From Verrucomicrobiota bacterium (GTDB lineage Bacteria; Verrucomicrobiota; Kiritimatiellia; UBA8416; JAIOPI01): a stretch of DNA of 13,714 bases. Shown piece after piece: positions 1-7,942 of the stretch. The notes under the pieces were generated by a model. The model was not told the DNA's origin, made no database searches, and worked only from the letters and a program-made list of their open reading frames with translations. Made by a program: the position numbers and the translations under genes. Within the stretch, counting starts at the first letter, position 1; each line of letters opens with the position of its first letter. The DNA is taken from positions 1 to 13,714 of the forward strand of contig JAQCIA010000017.1 in assembly GCA_027620105.1 (NCBI GenBank), given 5' to 3'.

Positions 1-1287
1 GGTTCCGGCGTTGTCTCACACTGGATCGTGGAGGGGCTGCACGTGCAGAACTCCCCCCGTTACGGCATCGACGCGCGCTCGAGCCAGTTCGTCACAATCC
101 GTGGCAACGTCGTCTCGAACGCCTTTTCCACCGGCATCTTCACCCCCTTCTGCTACGACCTAGTCGTGGAGCACAACACCAGCTGCGACAACGGCGAACA
201 TGGGATCTATCACAACAACAGCAGCGACCGCTTCGCCATTCGCAACAACCACTGCTTCGGCAACACCCACGCCGGCATCCACCTGAACGGCGACCTGAGC
301 GTGCCACCACCGGGCGGAACCCCCTGGGTGTGGGACGGCACCATCTCGGATGGCCTGATCGAGAACAATGTCATCCACGACAACGGCACCGGCGGCGCCG
401 GCATCAACATGGACGGCGTGACCGACACCATCGTCCGTAACAATCTGCTCTACCGGACCTGGAACAACATCGGCATCGCGATCTTTCATGGCAACGGCGC
501 CGTGGCCTCACAACGGAATCAGATTCTGAACAACATTGTGGTCATGGCCCAGGGTGCCGGCTGGTGCCTGAACATTGCCTCCTCTGGCAGCGTCAGTAAC
601 CGCGTCTTCAACAACATCTTCTTTCACCCCTCAACGGCGGACGGCAGCATCGTGATCGCCACGGCCGCCCTCCAGGGATTTGCCTGCGACTACAACTCGC
701 TCGCATCGCGATTTTCCCTTGATAACGACAACAGTCGCACGACGCTGACCGTCTGGCGCGCGGCTGGTTATGACACGCACTCCATCGTGGCCTCACTGGA
801 CGATCTGTTCGTCGACAATGTCGTCAACAATTACCGCCTGAAAGCCACCAGCCCCGCCATTGACCGTGGCATCGCGCAACCCTCTGCGCCCGTGGATCGC
901 GACGGCGTTCCGCGTCCGCTGGACGGTGATGCCAATGCGGTGAGCGCCTGGGATTTGGGTGCCTACGAATTCGTCCACGCCACGGTGGACACCGATCAGG
1001 ACGGATTTCCGGACCGCAGCGAACAGATCGCCGGCACAGACGCCACCAATCGCGCGAGCTATTTTCGCATTACGGACATTAGGTCCTCGACAACCGAATC
1101 GCGGGTGCTGACCTGGCCGAGTGCGCCGGGCCGGCAGTACTCCCTCTCGCACGCAACAAACCTTGCATCCCCGCTCACGCCCATCACCGCCAATATCGCC
1201 GCCACGCCACCGGTGAATGTCCAGACAACAGCTGTCGGTGATGCCGTATCAGGTTTCTTTCGCCTCGATGTCTCTCTGACGCCGTGA
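1..1287 (+). CDS. Secreted right-handed parallel beta-helix protein, 5'-truncated by the window edge
   Basis: The frame is open from base 1, so the gene starts upstream; the GTG at 28 is only an internal codon. The visible 428 residues fall into three parts. Residues 1 to about 260 are Asn/Gly-rich short repeats of the pectate-lyase/NosD type (phrases such as NNIVVMA, IENNVIHDN and HNNSSDRF), which build a parallel beta-helix. Residues about 265-325 contain SPAIDRG and a WDLGAYEF ending, typical of choice-of-anchor-Q-like proteins. Residue 330 onwards has a DTDQDGFPDRSE calcium-binding loop of thrombospondin type 3 style. Residues about 354-428 form a small beta domain (LTWPSAPGRQYSL, then FFRLDV). 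The fold suggests an exported polysaccharide-binding or polysaccharide-degrading surface protein, but no catalytic residues can be assigned and the substrate is unknown. No PEP-CTERM tail is present. The gene converges on the glyoxalase-fold gene. Confidence 0.88.
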   Translation, partial: GSGVVSHWIVEGLHVQNSPRYGIDARSSQFVTIRGNVVSNAFSTGIFTPFCYDLVVEHNTSCDNGEHGIYHNNSSDRFAIRNNHCFGNTHAGIHLNGDLSVPPPGGTPWVWDGTISDGLIENNVIHDNGTGGAGINMDGVTDTIVRNNLLYRTWNNIGIAIFHGNGAVASQRNQILNNIVVMAQGAGWCLNIASSGSVSNRVFNNIFFHPSTADGSIVIATAALQGFACDYNSLASRFSLDNDNSRTTLTVWRAAGYDTHSIVASLDDLFVDNVVNNYRLKATSPAIDRGIAQPSAPVDRDGVPRPLDGDANAVSAWDLGAYEFVHATVDTDQDGFPDRSEQIAGTDATNRASYFRITDIRSSTTESRVLTWPSAPGRQYSLSHATNLASPLTPITANIAATPPVNVQTTAVGDAVSGFFRLDVSLTP

Positions 1288-1348
1288 TGCTGGCCTGCCT
1301 GTGGCGGGAGGTCACTCTGGCACGGCGTGGCGTGCGTCGAAAGGCCGA

Positions 1349-1365
1349 GCCGACATCAAGTCGGC
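1349..1365. repeat. Perfect 6-bp stem hairpin between convergent genes (terminator or REP-like)
   Basis: GCCGAC and GTCGGC flank the 5-base loop ATCAA. An alternative outer pairing (GAGC at 1347-1350 with GCTC at 1366-1369) could extend it with a 2-base bulge. It lies 62 bp past the stop of the beta-helix gene and overlaps the stop codon of the glyoxalase-fold gene. Neither strand has a clear run of T after the stem, so a bidirectional Rho-independent terminator is possible but not typical. A dispersed palindromic repeat is the alternative. Confidence 0.45.
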
Positions 1366-1796
1366 GCTCCTGGAAGAGTCATGTGTAAGGAAACGCACGA
1401 CGCCCCTCCCTGGCCCGCATAGAGTTCAATCGGCAGTCCGTCGGGATCCGCAAAGAATGTGAATGCGCCCCCCGTGAATTCATCGACGCGAATGGGTTCC
1501 ACGCGGACGCCCTTTGACTCCAGTTCGCGGACGCAAGCCGCCACATCTTCGACCGCCAGCGCCAGATGCCGCAGCCCGCAGGATTTCGGATGGGAAAGGC
1601 GCGCCGGCGGATCGGGAAAGGAAAACAGCTCGATCTGCGTGCCATCCGGCAAGGCCAAGTCCAGCTTGTACGACCGCCGGGCCTCGCGATACGCCTCCGC
1701 CACCACGCGCAGCCCGAGAATCTCCGTGTAGAACGCCTTGGACCGTGCGTAGTCCGAGCAAATGATCGCCACGTGATGGATTCGGGACAGTTGCAT
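1356..1796 (-). CDS. gloA2: YaeR/GloA2-type VOC (glyoxalase I-like) metalloprotein
   Basis: A 146-residue single vicinal-oxygen-chelate domain. It matches the E. coli YaeR pattern closely from memory: IHHVAI at the N-terminus, YREAR near residue 36, IELFSFP at 55-61, CGLRHLA at 73-79 and DPDGLPIELY at 117-126. The expected metal ligands are His8, Glu56, His77 and Glu124, and all are present. Family members are metal-dependent glyoxalase I-like enzymes; the exact substrate is not settled, so methylglyoxal detoxification is an inference. An AGGTGG ribosome binding site at 1801-1806 sits 4 bases before the ATG. The gene starts 27 bp after lpdA on the same strand and is likely the last gene of the pyruvate dehydrogenase operon. 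About 17 residues after the last ligand have no obvious role. Confidence 0.88.
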   Translation of the reverse strand: MQLSRIHHVAIICSDYARSKAFYTEILGLRVVAEAYREARRSYKLDLALPDGTQIELFSFPDPPARLSHPKSCGLRHLALAVEDVAACVRELESKGVRVEPIRVDEFTGGAFTFFADPDGLPIELYAGQGGASCVSLHMTLPGAPT

Positions 1797-1823
1797 GTCG
1801 CCACCTGTGGCCTGCGGGGCGTG

Positions 1824-3236
1824 CTACCGTTTGCCCGCAAAGTGAATGCTGTGGCCCGCGTACGCCTCGGCCGCTTCCATCGATGTTTCCGACAGCGTCG
1901 GATGCGCATGAATGGTCAGCGCCAGATCCTGCGCGACCGCGCCCATCTCAATGGCGAGCGTGCCTTCTGCAATCAACTCACCCGCGCCATGACCTGCAAT
2001 GCCCATGCCGAGCACGCGACCGCTGTCCGCATCCACGATGATCTTCGTCAGCCCGTCGCTGCGGCCCAGCGTGGTGGCGCGACCCGATGCTGCCCAGGGA
2101 AATTTGAGCACCTTGATCTTCGCGTCCTTCTGCTGTGCCTCGATCTCCGTGATGCCGCACCAGGCAATTTCCGGATCGGTAAACACCACCGCCGGAATCG
2201 CCGCCGGAGCGAACACCGTCTTCTTGCCGGCAATTGCATCCGCCGCCACATGCGCCTCGTGCGTGGCCTTGTGCGCCAGCATCGGTTGCCCCGCGACGTC
2301 GCCAATCGCAAAGATCGTGGGCTCCGCCGTGCGCCGCTGCGCGTCAACCTCGATGAACCCGCGCGCGTTGACCTTGACCTTCGTCTTCTCCAACCCAAGA
2401 TTCTCGGTGTTCGGCTTGCGCCCCACGGAGATCAGCACACGGTCAAAGACTTCCGCAAATGCCTTGCCGGCTTTGTCCTCCATGGACACGCGGATCGCCT
2501 CGCCGTCTTCGGTAATTGCCGTGACCTTGGTTTCCAGCCAGATCGTGGAAAACTGCTTCTTCAGCCGCTGAATCAGAATGTTGGCGAGGTCGCGATCCGC
2601 ACCGGTCAGCAGTTGCGGCAGCATCTCCACCACCGACACACGCGACCCGAACGCGCTGTAGGCCTGCCCCAGTTCCAGCCCGATATACCCGCCACCAATC
2701 ACCAGCAAGCGCTTGGGGACATCGGGGAGCGCCAGCGCGCCGGTGGAGTCCATCACGCGCGGCGATTTCGGCGCAATGGGGATGCTCACCGGCCGCGACC
2801 CCGTGGCCACAATGGCATGCTCGAATTTCACCAACTGCGTTTCGCCATCGGCCCGTGCAATCGAAAGCGTGTGCGCATCCACGAATGTCCCACGGCCCTG
2901 GATCATGTTGACCTTGCGCATCTGGCGCAATTGCCCCAGCCCGCCGGTCATGCGCTGCACCACGGACTCTTTCCAGGCTCGCAACTTGTCGACATCGAGT
3001 TGCGGAGCCCCAAAAGTCAGGCCGCAGGCCTCAGCTTCGTGGGCGCTGTTAATCAACTCCGCCACATGCAGCAATGCTTTTGAAGGAATACAGCCGCGAT
3101 ACAGGCAGACGCCGCCCGGATTCACTTCGGTATCCACGAGCGTCACCTGCAACCCGTGGTCCGCAGCCACGAACGCGGCCGGATACCCGCCAGGCCCCCC
3201 ACCCACGACGACAACTTGCGTAGCAATGGTTTCCAT
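1824..3236 (-). CDS. lpdA: Dihydrolipoyl dehydrogenase (E3)
   Basis: This 470-residue cytoplasmic flavoprotein reoxidises the dihydrolipoyl groups of E2 and passes electrons through FAD to NAD+. Seen in order: the FAD-binding GGGPGG at 12-17; the redox disulfide in GGVCLYRGCIPSK (Cys44 and Cys49); ATGSRP; a second nucleotide-binding GGGYIGLELG; AIGDVAG; and the C-terminal HAHPTLSE with catalytic His445 and Glu450. The length is normal for the family. I chose the ATG at 3236: the glycine-rich fold then begins at residue 12, and a GGGA lies about 8 bases upstream. The frame is open to a GTG at 3284, but that adds 16 unfamily-like residues and has no ribosome binding site. It lies 60 bp after aceF. 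Its position in an aceE-aceF operon makes it the E3 of pyruvate dehydrogenase, possibly shared with other 2-oxoacid complexes. Confidence 0.96.
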   Translation of the reverse strand: METIATQVVVVGGGPGGYPAAFVAADHGLQVTLVDTEVNPGGVCLYRGCIPSKALLHVAELINSAHEAEACGLTFGAPQLDVDKLRAWKESVVQRMTGGLGQLRQMRKVNMIQGRGTFVDAHTLSIARADGETQLVKFEHAIVATGSRPVSIPIAPKSPRVMDSTGALALPDVPKRLLVIGGGYIGLELGQAYSAFGSRVSVVEMLPQLLTGADRDLANILIQRLKKQFSTIWLETKVTAITEDGEAIRVSMEDKAGKAFAEVFDRVLISVGRKPNTENLGLEKTKVKVNARGFIEVDAQRRTAEPTIFAIGDVAGQPMLAHKATHEAHVAADAIAGKKTVFAPAAIPAVVFTDPEIAWCGITEIEAQQKDAKIKVLKFPWAASGRATTLGRSDGLTKIIVDADSGRVLGMGIAGHGAGELIAEGTLAIEMGAVAQDLALTIHAHPTLSETSMEAAEAYAGHSIHFAGKR

Positions 3237-3296
3237 ATCGCAATATCCCAAAACCGGGTTCTCTGTCAGATGTCCGCGCGTCACGCGGCCATTCGA

Positions 3297-4982
3297 TCAG
3301 CCTTCCAACGACAGCACCAGCGGCTCGCCCAGGGCCTCGATCACCCAGGCCAGGAATCGAACGCCTTCCGAGCCATCAATGATGCGGTGATCGAACGACA
3401 ACGAGAGCGGCAACTTCTTGCGCAACTTGCCCGTGCGCGGATCGGCTTCCTCCATCGCACGCCCCACGCCCAGAATCGCCACATCCGGATAATTGATAAT
3501 CGGCGTGAAGAACGTGCCGCACGTCCGCCCGAGATTCGTGATCGTGAAGGTGCCACCCTCCAGATCCGCAAGCGCCACTTTCCCCGTGCGCGCCTTCTCC
3601 GCCAACTGCGTGAGTTCCACGGAAATCTGGATCATGTTCTTCGTGTCGGTATCGCGAATCACCGGCACCATCAGCCCCCGCTCGGTGTCGACGGCCACCC
3701 CGATGTGCACATACTGCTTGAAGACGATTTCGCGGGACGCCATGTCGAGCGACGCGTTGAACTTGGGAAAGGTTTTCAGCGCCTGCGCGGCCACTTTGAT
3801 GACCATGGTCGCCATCGTCAGCTTGCCACCCGCGGCTTCGGCGCGCGGGGCGTAGCGTTTCCGCAGTTCATCCAGTTCCGTGATGTCTGCCGTGTCGAAC
3901 AACGTCACATGCGGAATCTGCGCCCAGCTGCGCGCCATGTGCTCCGCCGTCGCACGGCGAATGCCACTCATTTTTTCACGCGAAACCTTGCCCCATTTTT
4001 CGAAATCTGGCAGGGGCGGCAAAGCCTCCGCAGCCACGGCGGGGCCTGCGGCGGCGTTCGCGGTGTGTCCCTGGATCAGCGCTTTGGCGAGTTGCTTGAC
4101 GTCTTCGATGGAAACACGTCCGTATGCGCCCGTCCCCGACACCTGATTCACGTCGACACCGATTTCACGCGCAAAGCGCCGCACCGTGGGCGAAGCCGGA
4201 ACACGCTGGATTGAAGCCCCTGCTGGCGGCGGCAAGGGTGCGGTCACACCTGCCGGTTTTGCCGCCGGGGCAGACGCCGGAGCGGCCTTTGGCGCTTCAG
4301 CCGTCGGGGCTTGGGCCGGGGCAGACGTACGCGATTTGGCGGCTGCCGCCGGTGCCTGCCCCTCGTACACAAACACCACACTCCCAACCTGCAATTCATC
4401 ACCGGCCTTGGCGCGGACTTCACGGACGACACCACTCACGGTCGAGGGCACCTCCACCGTCGCCTTATCCGTTTCCAGCTCCACCACCGGCTGATCTTTC
4501 GCCACGGTGTCGCCGGGCTTCACGAGCACCTTCACCACCTGGATCGTCTTGATGTTCTCGCCCAATTCCGGCACCGCGAACTCACCGCGCATGGTGGCGC
4601 CTGTTGCGGGCGCCGAAGGCGAGGACGATTCCGCCGGCGCGGCGGGCGCTTCGGCAGACTCTCGCGCGGCCAGGTTTTCCGGCGCGGCGGGCGCTTCCAC
4701 CGTAGATTCGGTTGCGGGGGCGGCCTGTGCGGGCTCCTCAGCCGCATCATTTTCCACGCTCAGCACCGTATGCCCGACGGTGATCTCATCCCCCGCCTTG
4801 ACGTGGATGGCGCTGACTTTACCGGCCACGGATGAAGGCACTTCCACCGTCGCCTTGTCCGTCTCCAGTTCCACCACCGGTTGGTCCACGGCGATGGTGT
4901 CACCAACCGCAACCATCACCCTTGCCACCTGGATGGTCCTGATGTTCTCGCCGAGTTCCGGGATCTTGAATTCCGTTGCCAT
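3297..4982 (-). CDS. aceF: Pyruvate dehydrogenase E2, dihydrolipoyl acetyltransferase with two lipoyl domains
   Basis: A 561-residue core subunit that moves the acetyl group from E1 to coenzyme A on swinging lipoyl arms. Two near-duplicate lipoyl domains (about 3-78 and 133-208) each carry ELETDKATVEVPS; the lipoylated lysines are predicted at 43 and 173. Ala/Pro-rich flexible linkers follow each one. A peripheral subunit-binding domain lies at about 262-299 (SPTVRRFAREIGVDVNQV, GTGAYGRV). The catalytic domain runs from about 333 to the end, with TNLG at 482-485, INYPDVAILGVG at 496-507 and the active-site DHRIIDG at 531-537 (His532, Asp536). The ATG at 4982 has an AGAGG at 4992-4996, 9 bases upstream. 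It sits 82 bp after aceE. A BCKDH or 2-oxoglutarate E2 is unlikely given the AceE-type partner. Confidence 0.96.
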   Translation of the reverse strand: MATEFKIPELGENIRTIQVARVMVAVGDTIAVDQPVVELETDKATVEVPSSVAGKVSAIHVKAGDEITVGHTVLSVENDAAEEPAQAAPATESTVEAPAAPENLAARESAEAPAAPAESSSPSAPATGATMRGEFAVPELGENIKTIQVVKVLVKPGDTVAKDQPVVELETDKATVEVPSTVSGVVREVRAKAGDELQVGSVVFVYEGQAPAAAAKSRTSAPAQAPTAEAPKAAPASAPAAKPAGVTAPLPPPAGASIQRVPASPTVRRFAREIGVDVNQVSGTGAYGRVSIEDVKQLAKALIQGHTANAAAGPAVAAEALPPLPDFEKWGKVSREKMSGIRRATAEHMARSWAQIPHVTLFDTADITELDELRKRYAPRAEAAGGKLTMATMVIKVAAQALKTFPKFNASLDMASREIVFKQYVHIGVAVDTERGLMVPVIRDTDTKNMIQISVELTQLAEKARTGKVALADLEGGTFTITNLGRTCGTFFTPIINYPDVAILGVGRAMEEADPRTGKLRKKLPLSLSFDHRIIDGSEGVRFLAWVIEALGEPLVLSLEG

Positions 4983-5064
4983 AAAGATCAGCCTCTAACC
5001 GTAAATTCATGCGCGGCCGTACCGCCTGCCCGCATGCGCGTTTTTCGCGGTCTTGCCGCCACCA

Positions 5065-7740
5065 TCAAATCGTCATCGGATTCGGTGTGGCCGGGTCAAT
5101 CTCGAGATCCTGCAGCGCCTGCGTCACGACATCGGCACTCAACTCGCCATCGCGCGCGAGCGCGGCCAGTGCGGCCAATGTGATGTAGCGGCTGTCCACT
5201 TCGAAAAACCGCCGCAACTCAACGCGCCCGTCGCTACGCCCAAACCCGTCCGTCCCCAGCACCGTATAGCGGCCCGGGATCCAGCGCCCCACGGTCTCGG
5301 CCAGCGCCTTGATGTAGTCTGACGCGGACACGACCGGCCCGCTGCCTTCGCGCAGGCACTGCGTCACATAGGGCACGCGCGCATGCTGACCGGGGTGATG
5401 CAGGTTCCAGCGGTCAACATCAATGGCGTCCTTGTACAGTTCCTTGTAGCTCGTGACGGACCACACGTCCGCCGCCACGCCATACCGCTCCTCGAGCATC
5501 GCCGCCGCCTTGAGCGTTTCGTTGAGAATCGCCCCGCTGCCCATCAACCGGGTGCGCACCGTGGCCTGCGTCAGCGGTGACGCGCGGAATCGATACATCC
5601 CCTTGAGAATCCCCTCTTCGCAACCCGCCGGCATGGGCGGTTGCAGATAGTTCTCGTTCATCAGGGTGATGTAATAGAACACGTCGTCGCCTTTGGCGTA
5701 CATCCGGTGCATGCCCTGCTGAATGATCACCGCGACTTCGTAGGCAAATGCCGGATCGTAAGCCATGAGGTTTGGCACAGGCAACGCGAGCACGTGACTG
5801 TGCCCGTCCTGATGCTGCAACCCCTCGCCAGACAGCGTGGTGCGGCCCGCCGTGGCGCCGAGGAGGAACCCCTTGCAGCGGCTGTCGGCCGCGGCCCAGA
5901 CCAGGTCCCCCACGCGCTGCAGACCGAACATGGAATAGTATATGTAGAACGGAATCGTGTTGATGCTGTGCACGGAATAGGCCGTGCCCGCCGCAATGAA
6001 CGAGCTCAACGAGCCGGCCTCGGTGATGCCTTCCTCGAGAATCTGCCCGTCGCGCGCTTCTTTATAGTACAGCAAATTGTCCTTATCGACCGGCTCGTAG
6101 AGCTGTCCGAGGTGGGAATAAATGCCGCACTGGCGGAACAGCGCTTCCATGCCGAACGTGCGTGCCTCGTCCGGCACAATCGGCACGATCAGCTTGCCGA
6201 TCACCGGATCACGCAACAACTTGGCGAGCATGCGCACAAAGGCCATCGTCGTTGAGACTTCGCGATCCCCTGTGCCTTCACGAAATTCCGCGAACGTTGC
6301 ATCCCCGGGCGTATTGATCTTGGCTGCCGGGGCATGCCGCATCGGCTGAAAGCCCCCCAGTGCCTTGCGCCGTTCCTGCATGTAGTGCGCCTCAGGCGAA
6401 TCGTCGGCGAACCGATAAAACGGCAGGCCATTGACTTCGTCATCCGACAGCGGGATCTGGAATCGCGTCCGGAATGCCAGCAACTCCGACTCATTGAGCT
6501 TCTTCTGCTGGTGGGTGACGTTCTTCCCTTCCGCGCTTTCTCCGAGTCCGTACCCCTTGATGGTCTTCGCCAGAATCACCGTGGGCGCCGCGCGATTGTT
6601 CATCGCCGCCTTATACGCCGCGTAAACCTTGTCGGGATCGTGTCCGCCGCGCCGCATGCGCTGGAGCTGCTCGTCCGAGAGATGTTTGACCATTTCCCGC
6701 AGCCGCGGATCCTTGCCGAAAAAATCCTCGCGGATGAAGGCGCCGTCTTCGACCACGTACTTCTGGTACTGACCGTCCACGACCTCACCCATGCGACGCA
6801 CGAGTGCCCCGTCCTCATCCTTTTCCAGCAGCGCATCCCAATCGTTGCCCCAGACGACCTTGATCACATTCCAACCGGCGCCACGGAAGGCCGCTTCCAA
6901 TTCCTGAATGATCTTCCCGTTGCCGCGGACAGGTCCGTCGAGGCGTTGCAAATTGCAATTGATCACGAAGACAAGATTTTCGAGCTTCTCACGCGAGGCC
7001 AGGGTGATCGCCCCCAGCGATTCGGGTTCGTCGGTCTCGCCGTCGCCAAGGAATGCCCACACCTTCTGATCCGACGGCGCCTTGAGTCCGCGGTCTTCGA
7101 GATACTTGATGAAGCGCGCATGGTAAATCGCCGTGATCGGCCCGAGGCCCATGGATACCGTGGGGAAATTCCAGAACGTCGGCATGAGCCAGGGATGCGG
7201 ATAGGAGGAGAGCCCCGGTCCATCCCCCAGTTCCTGTCGGAAATTTCTCAGATGCTCGACGGACAGCCGTCCCTCGATAAACGCGCGCGAATAGATGCCC
7301 GGCGCCGCGTGCCCCTGAAAATAGATGATATCGCCAGGATGATTCTCGGTGCGCCCGCGGAAGAAGTGGTTGAAACCGACTTCATACAACGTGGCGGCCG
7401 AGGCGTACGTGGAAATGTGCCCGCCAATGCCTTCTTTCTCCCGATTGGCGCGCACGACCATGGCCATGGCGTTCCAGCGGGCCACATTCTTGATGCGGCG
7501 CTCCATTTCGCGATTGCCCGGATACGGCGGCTGTTCCTGGAACGGAATCGAATTGATGTAAGGCGTGCTCGAGGAGATCGGCATGCGCACCGCCCGATTG
7601 TGGGCATGCACCGCCAATTCGCGCATGAGCTGGCGCACGCGCTCCGGCCCGCCACGCGACAGCACTTCATCCAGGGAATCCAACCATTCCCTCGTCTCGA
7701 CGGCATCCAATTGGGGGTCCGGCTGAACGGCGTCGGCCAT
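5065..7740 (-). CDS. aceE: Pyruvate dehydrogenase E1 component, homodimeric type
   Basis: This 891-residue thiamine diphosphate enzyme decarboxylates pyruvate and acetylates the lipoyl group of E2. Its length is close to E. coli AceE (887). Recognisable stretches include YINSIP and GGHISTYASAATLYEVGFNH near the N-terminus; the cofactor motif GDGETDEPES at 232-241, closing with INCNLQRLDGPV; the active-site loop TIKGYG...GKNVTHQQKK, with His410 matching the catalytic loop histidine of E. coli; and the C-terminal GTDGFGRSD. I chose the ATG at 7740 because TGGAGA at 7747-7752 is a good ribosome binding site 6 bases away. An upstream in-frame start at 7791 adds 17 residues with no family likeness. 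It is the first gene of the operon. A complete AceE-type complex suggests oxidation of pyruvate to acetyl-CoA and NADH, usual in respiring cells. Confidence 0.97.
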   Translation of the reverse strand: MADAVQPDPQLDAVETREWLDSLDEVLSRGGPERVRQLMRELAVHAHNRAVRMPISSSTPYINSIPFQEQPPYPGNREMERRIKNVARWNAMAMVVRANREKEGIGGHISTYASAATLYEVGFNHFFRGRTENHPGDIIYFQGHAAPGIYSRAFIEGRLSVEHLRNFRQELGDGPGLSSYPHPWLMPTFWNFPTVSMGLGPITAIYHARFIKYLEDRGLKAPSDQKVWAFLGDGETDEPESLGAITLASREKLENLVFVINCNLQRLDGPVRGNGKIIQELEAAFRGAGWNVIKVVWGNDWDALLEKDEDGALVRRMGEVVDGQYQKYVVEDGAFIREDFFGKDPRLREMVKHLSDEQLQRMRRGGHDPDKVYAAYKAAMNNRAAPTVILAKTIKGYGLGESAEGKNVTHQQKKLNESELLAFRTRFQIPLSDDEVNGLPFYRFADDSPEAHYMQERRKALGGFQPMRHAPAAKINTPGDATFAEFREGTGDREVSTTMAFVRMLAKLLRDPVIGKLIVPIVPDEARTFGMEALFRQCGIYSHLGQLYEPVDKDNLLYYKEARDGQILEEGITEAGSLSSFIAAGTAYSVHSINTIPFYIYYSMFGLQRVGDLVWAAADSRCKGFLLGATAGRTTLSGEGLQHQDGHSHVLALPVPNLMAYDPAFAYEVAVIIQQGMHRMYAKGDDVFYYITLMNENYLQPPMPAGCEEGILKGMYRFRASPLTQATVRTRLMGSGAILNETLKAAAMLEERYGVAADVWSVTSYKELYKDAIDVDRWNLHHPGQHARVPYVTQCLREGSGPVVSASDYIKALAETVGRWIPGRYTVLGTDGFGRSDGRVELRRFFEVDSRYITLAALAALARDGELSADVVTQALQDLEIDPATPNPMTI

Positions 7741-7746
7741 GCGATT

Positions 7747-7752
7747 TCTCCA
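7747..7752 (-). promoter_or_regulatory. aceE: Ribosome binding site deciding the aceE start
   Basis: TGGAGA on the minus strand, 6 bases before the ATG at 7740. It favours this start over the upstream in-frame one at 7791. Confidence 0.7.
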
Positions 7753-7877
7753 CTGCGGGACAATGCCCGACAACGAATCCGATCTCGGCACGCAAAGGGG
7801 GGAAAGTAATCTGCCGGGGTCCCGCCATCAAGCGCAAAAGGCTGAGACACGGTGGCATCCGCCTGGCGCCGCAGACA

Positions 7878-7907
7878 TTGTCGCCCCCTCCCTGCGCCTG
7901 CTACACT
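7878..7907 (+). promoter_or_regulatory. Candidate sigma70-type promoter with extended -10 for the exosortase-TPR gene
   Basis: TTGTCG (4 of 6 to consensus) at 7878-7883, an 18-bp spacer, then TACACT (4 of 6) at 7902-7907. A TG dinucleotide at 7899-7900 gives an extended -10 (TGCTACACT). Transcription would start near 7914, leaving a leader of about 30 bases before the ATG. The match is by eye, and in GC-rich DNA such matches can occur by chance. Confidence 0.4.
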
Positions 7908-7933
7908 CCCAACATGGGCGCACGGATTTCAGC

Positions 7934-7940
7934 AGGTGGA
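7934..7940 (+). promoter_or_regulatory. Ribosome binding site of the exosortase-TPR gene
   Basis: AGGTGGA lies just ahead of two closely spaced ATG codons at 7943 and 7949. The gap to 7943 is short, so 7949 may be the true start; the protein would lose two residues. It argues against a start upstream at 7739. Confidence 0.6.
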
Positions 7941-7942
7941 AT

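Larger units (their letters stand above)
7741..7942. promoter_or_regulatory. Divergent intergenic spacer between aceE and the exosortase-TPR gene
   Basis: This 202-bp region must hold the start signals for both the leftward pyruvate dehydrogenase operon and the rightward exosortase gene. The rightward promoter candidate is listed separately. For the leftward operon I see only weak candidates, for example TTGATG with no convincing -10 at the right distance. No riboswitch, tRNA or clear operator palindrome was recognised. Confidence 0.6.

Noticed and set aside
1566..3083. Long plus-strand open frame (about 505 codons) opposite the glyoxalase-fold and lpdA genes
   Set aside because: It mirrors clearly coding minus-strand genes, is rich in Arg/His in the way GC-rich antisense frames are, and has no family motif.
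3156..4214. Plus-strand open frame opposite lpdA/aceF
   Set aside because: Shadow frame; composition follows the reverse complement of the E2 catalytic domain.
4983..5064. CGCG-AAAAA-CGCG mini-hairpin in the aceE-aceF gap as an attenuator
   Set aside because: A 4-bp stem is too weak to support a regulatory claim.
6334..7809. Plus-strand open frame of about 491 codons opposite aceE
   Set aside because: Antisense shadow of a well-recognised aceE; no domain and no ribosome binding site.
7790..7890. CTGAGA-containing stretch upstream of the exosortase gene as a TPP riboswitch
   Set aside because: The second conserved part (the CTGATCTGG...AATGCCAGCG-type block) is absent and the fold cannot be drawn.
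7739..7942. N-terminal extension of the exosortase protein from 7739
   Set aside because: The 68 extra residues are not membrane-like, overlap the candidate promoter, and a ribosome binding site points to 7943/7949.
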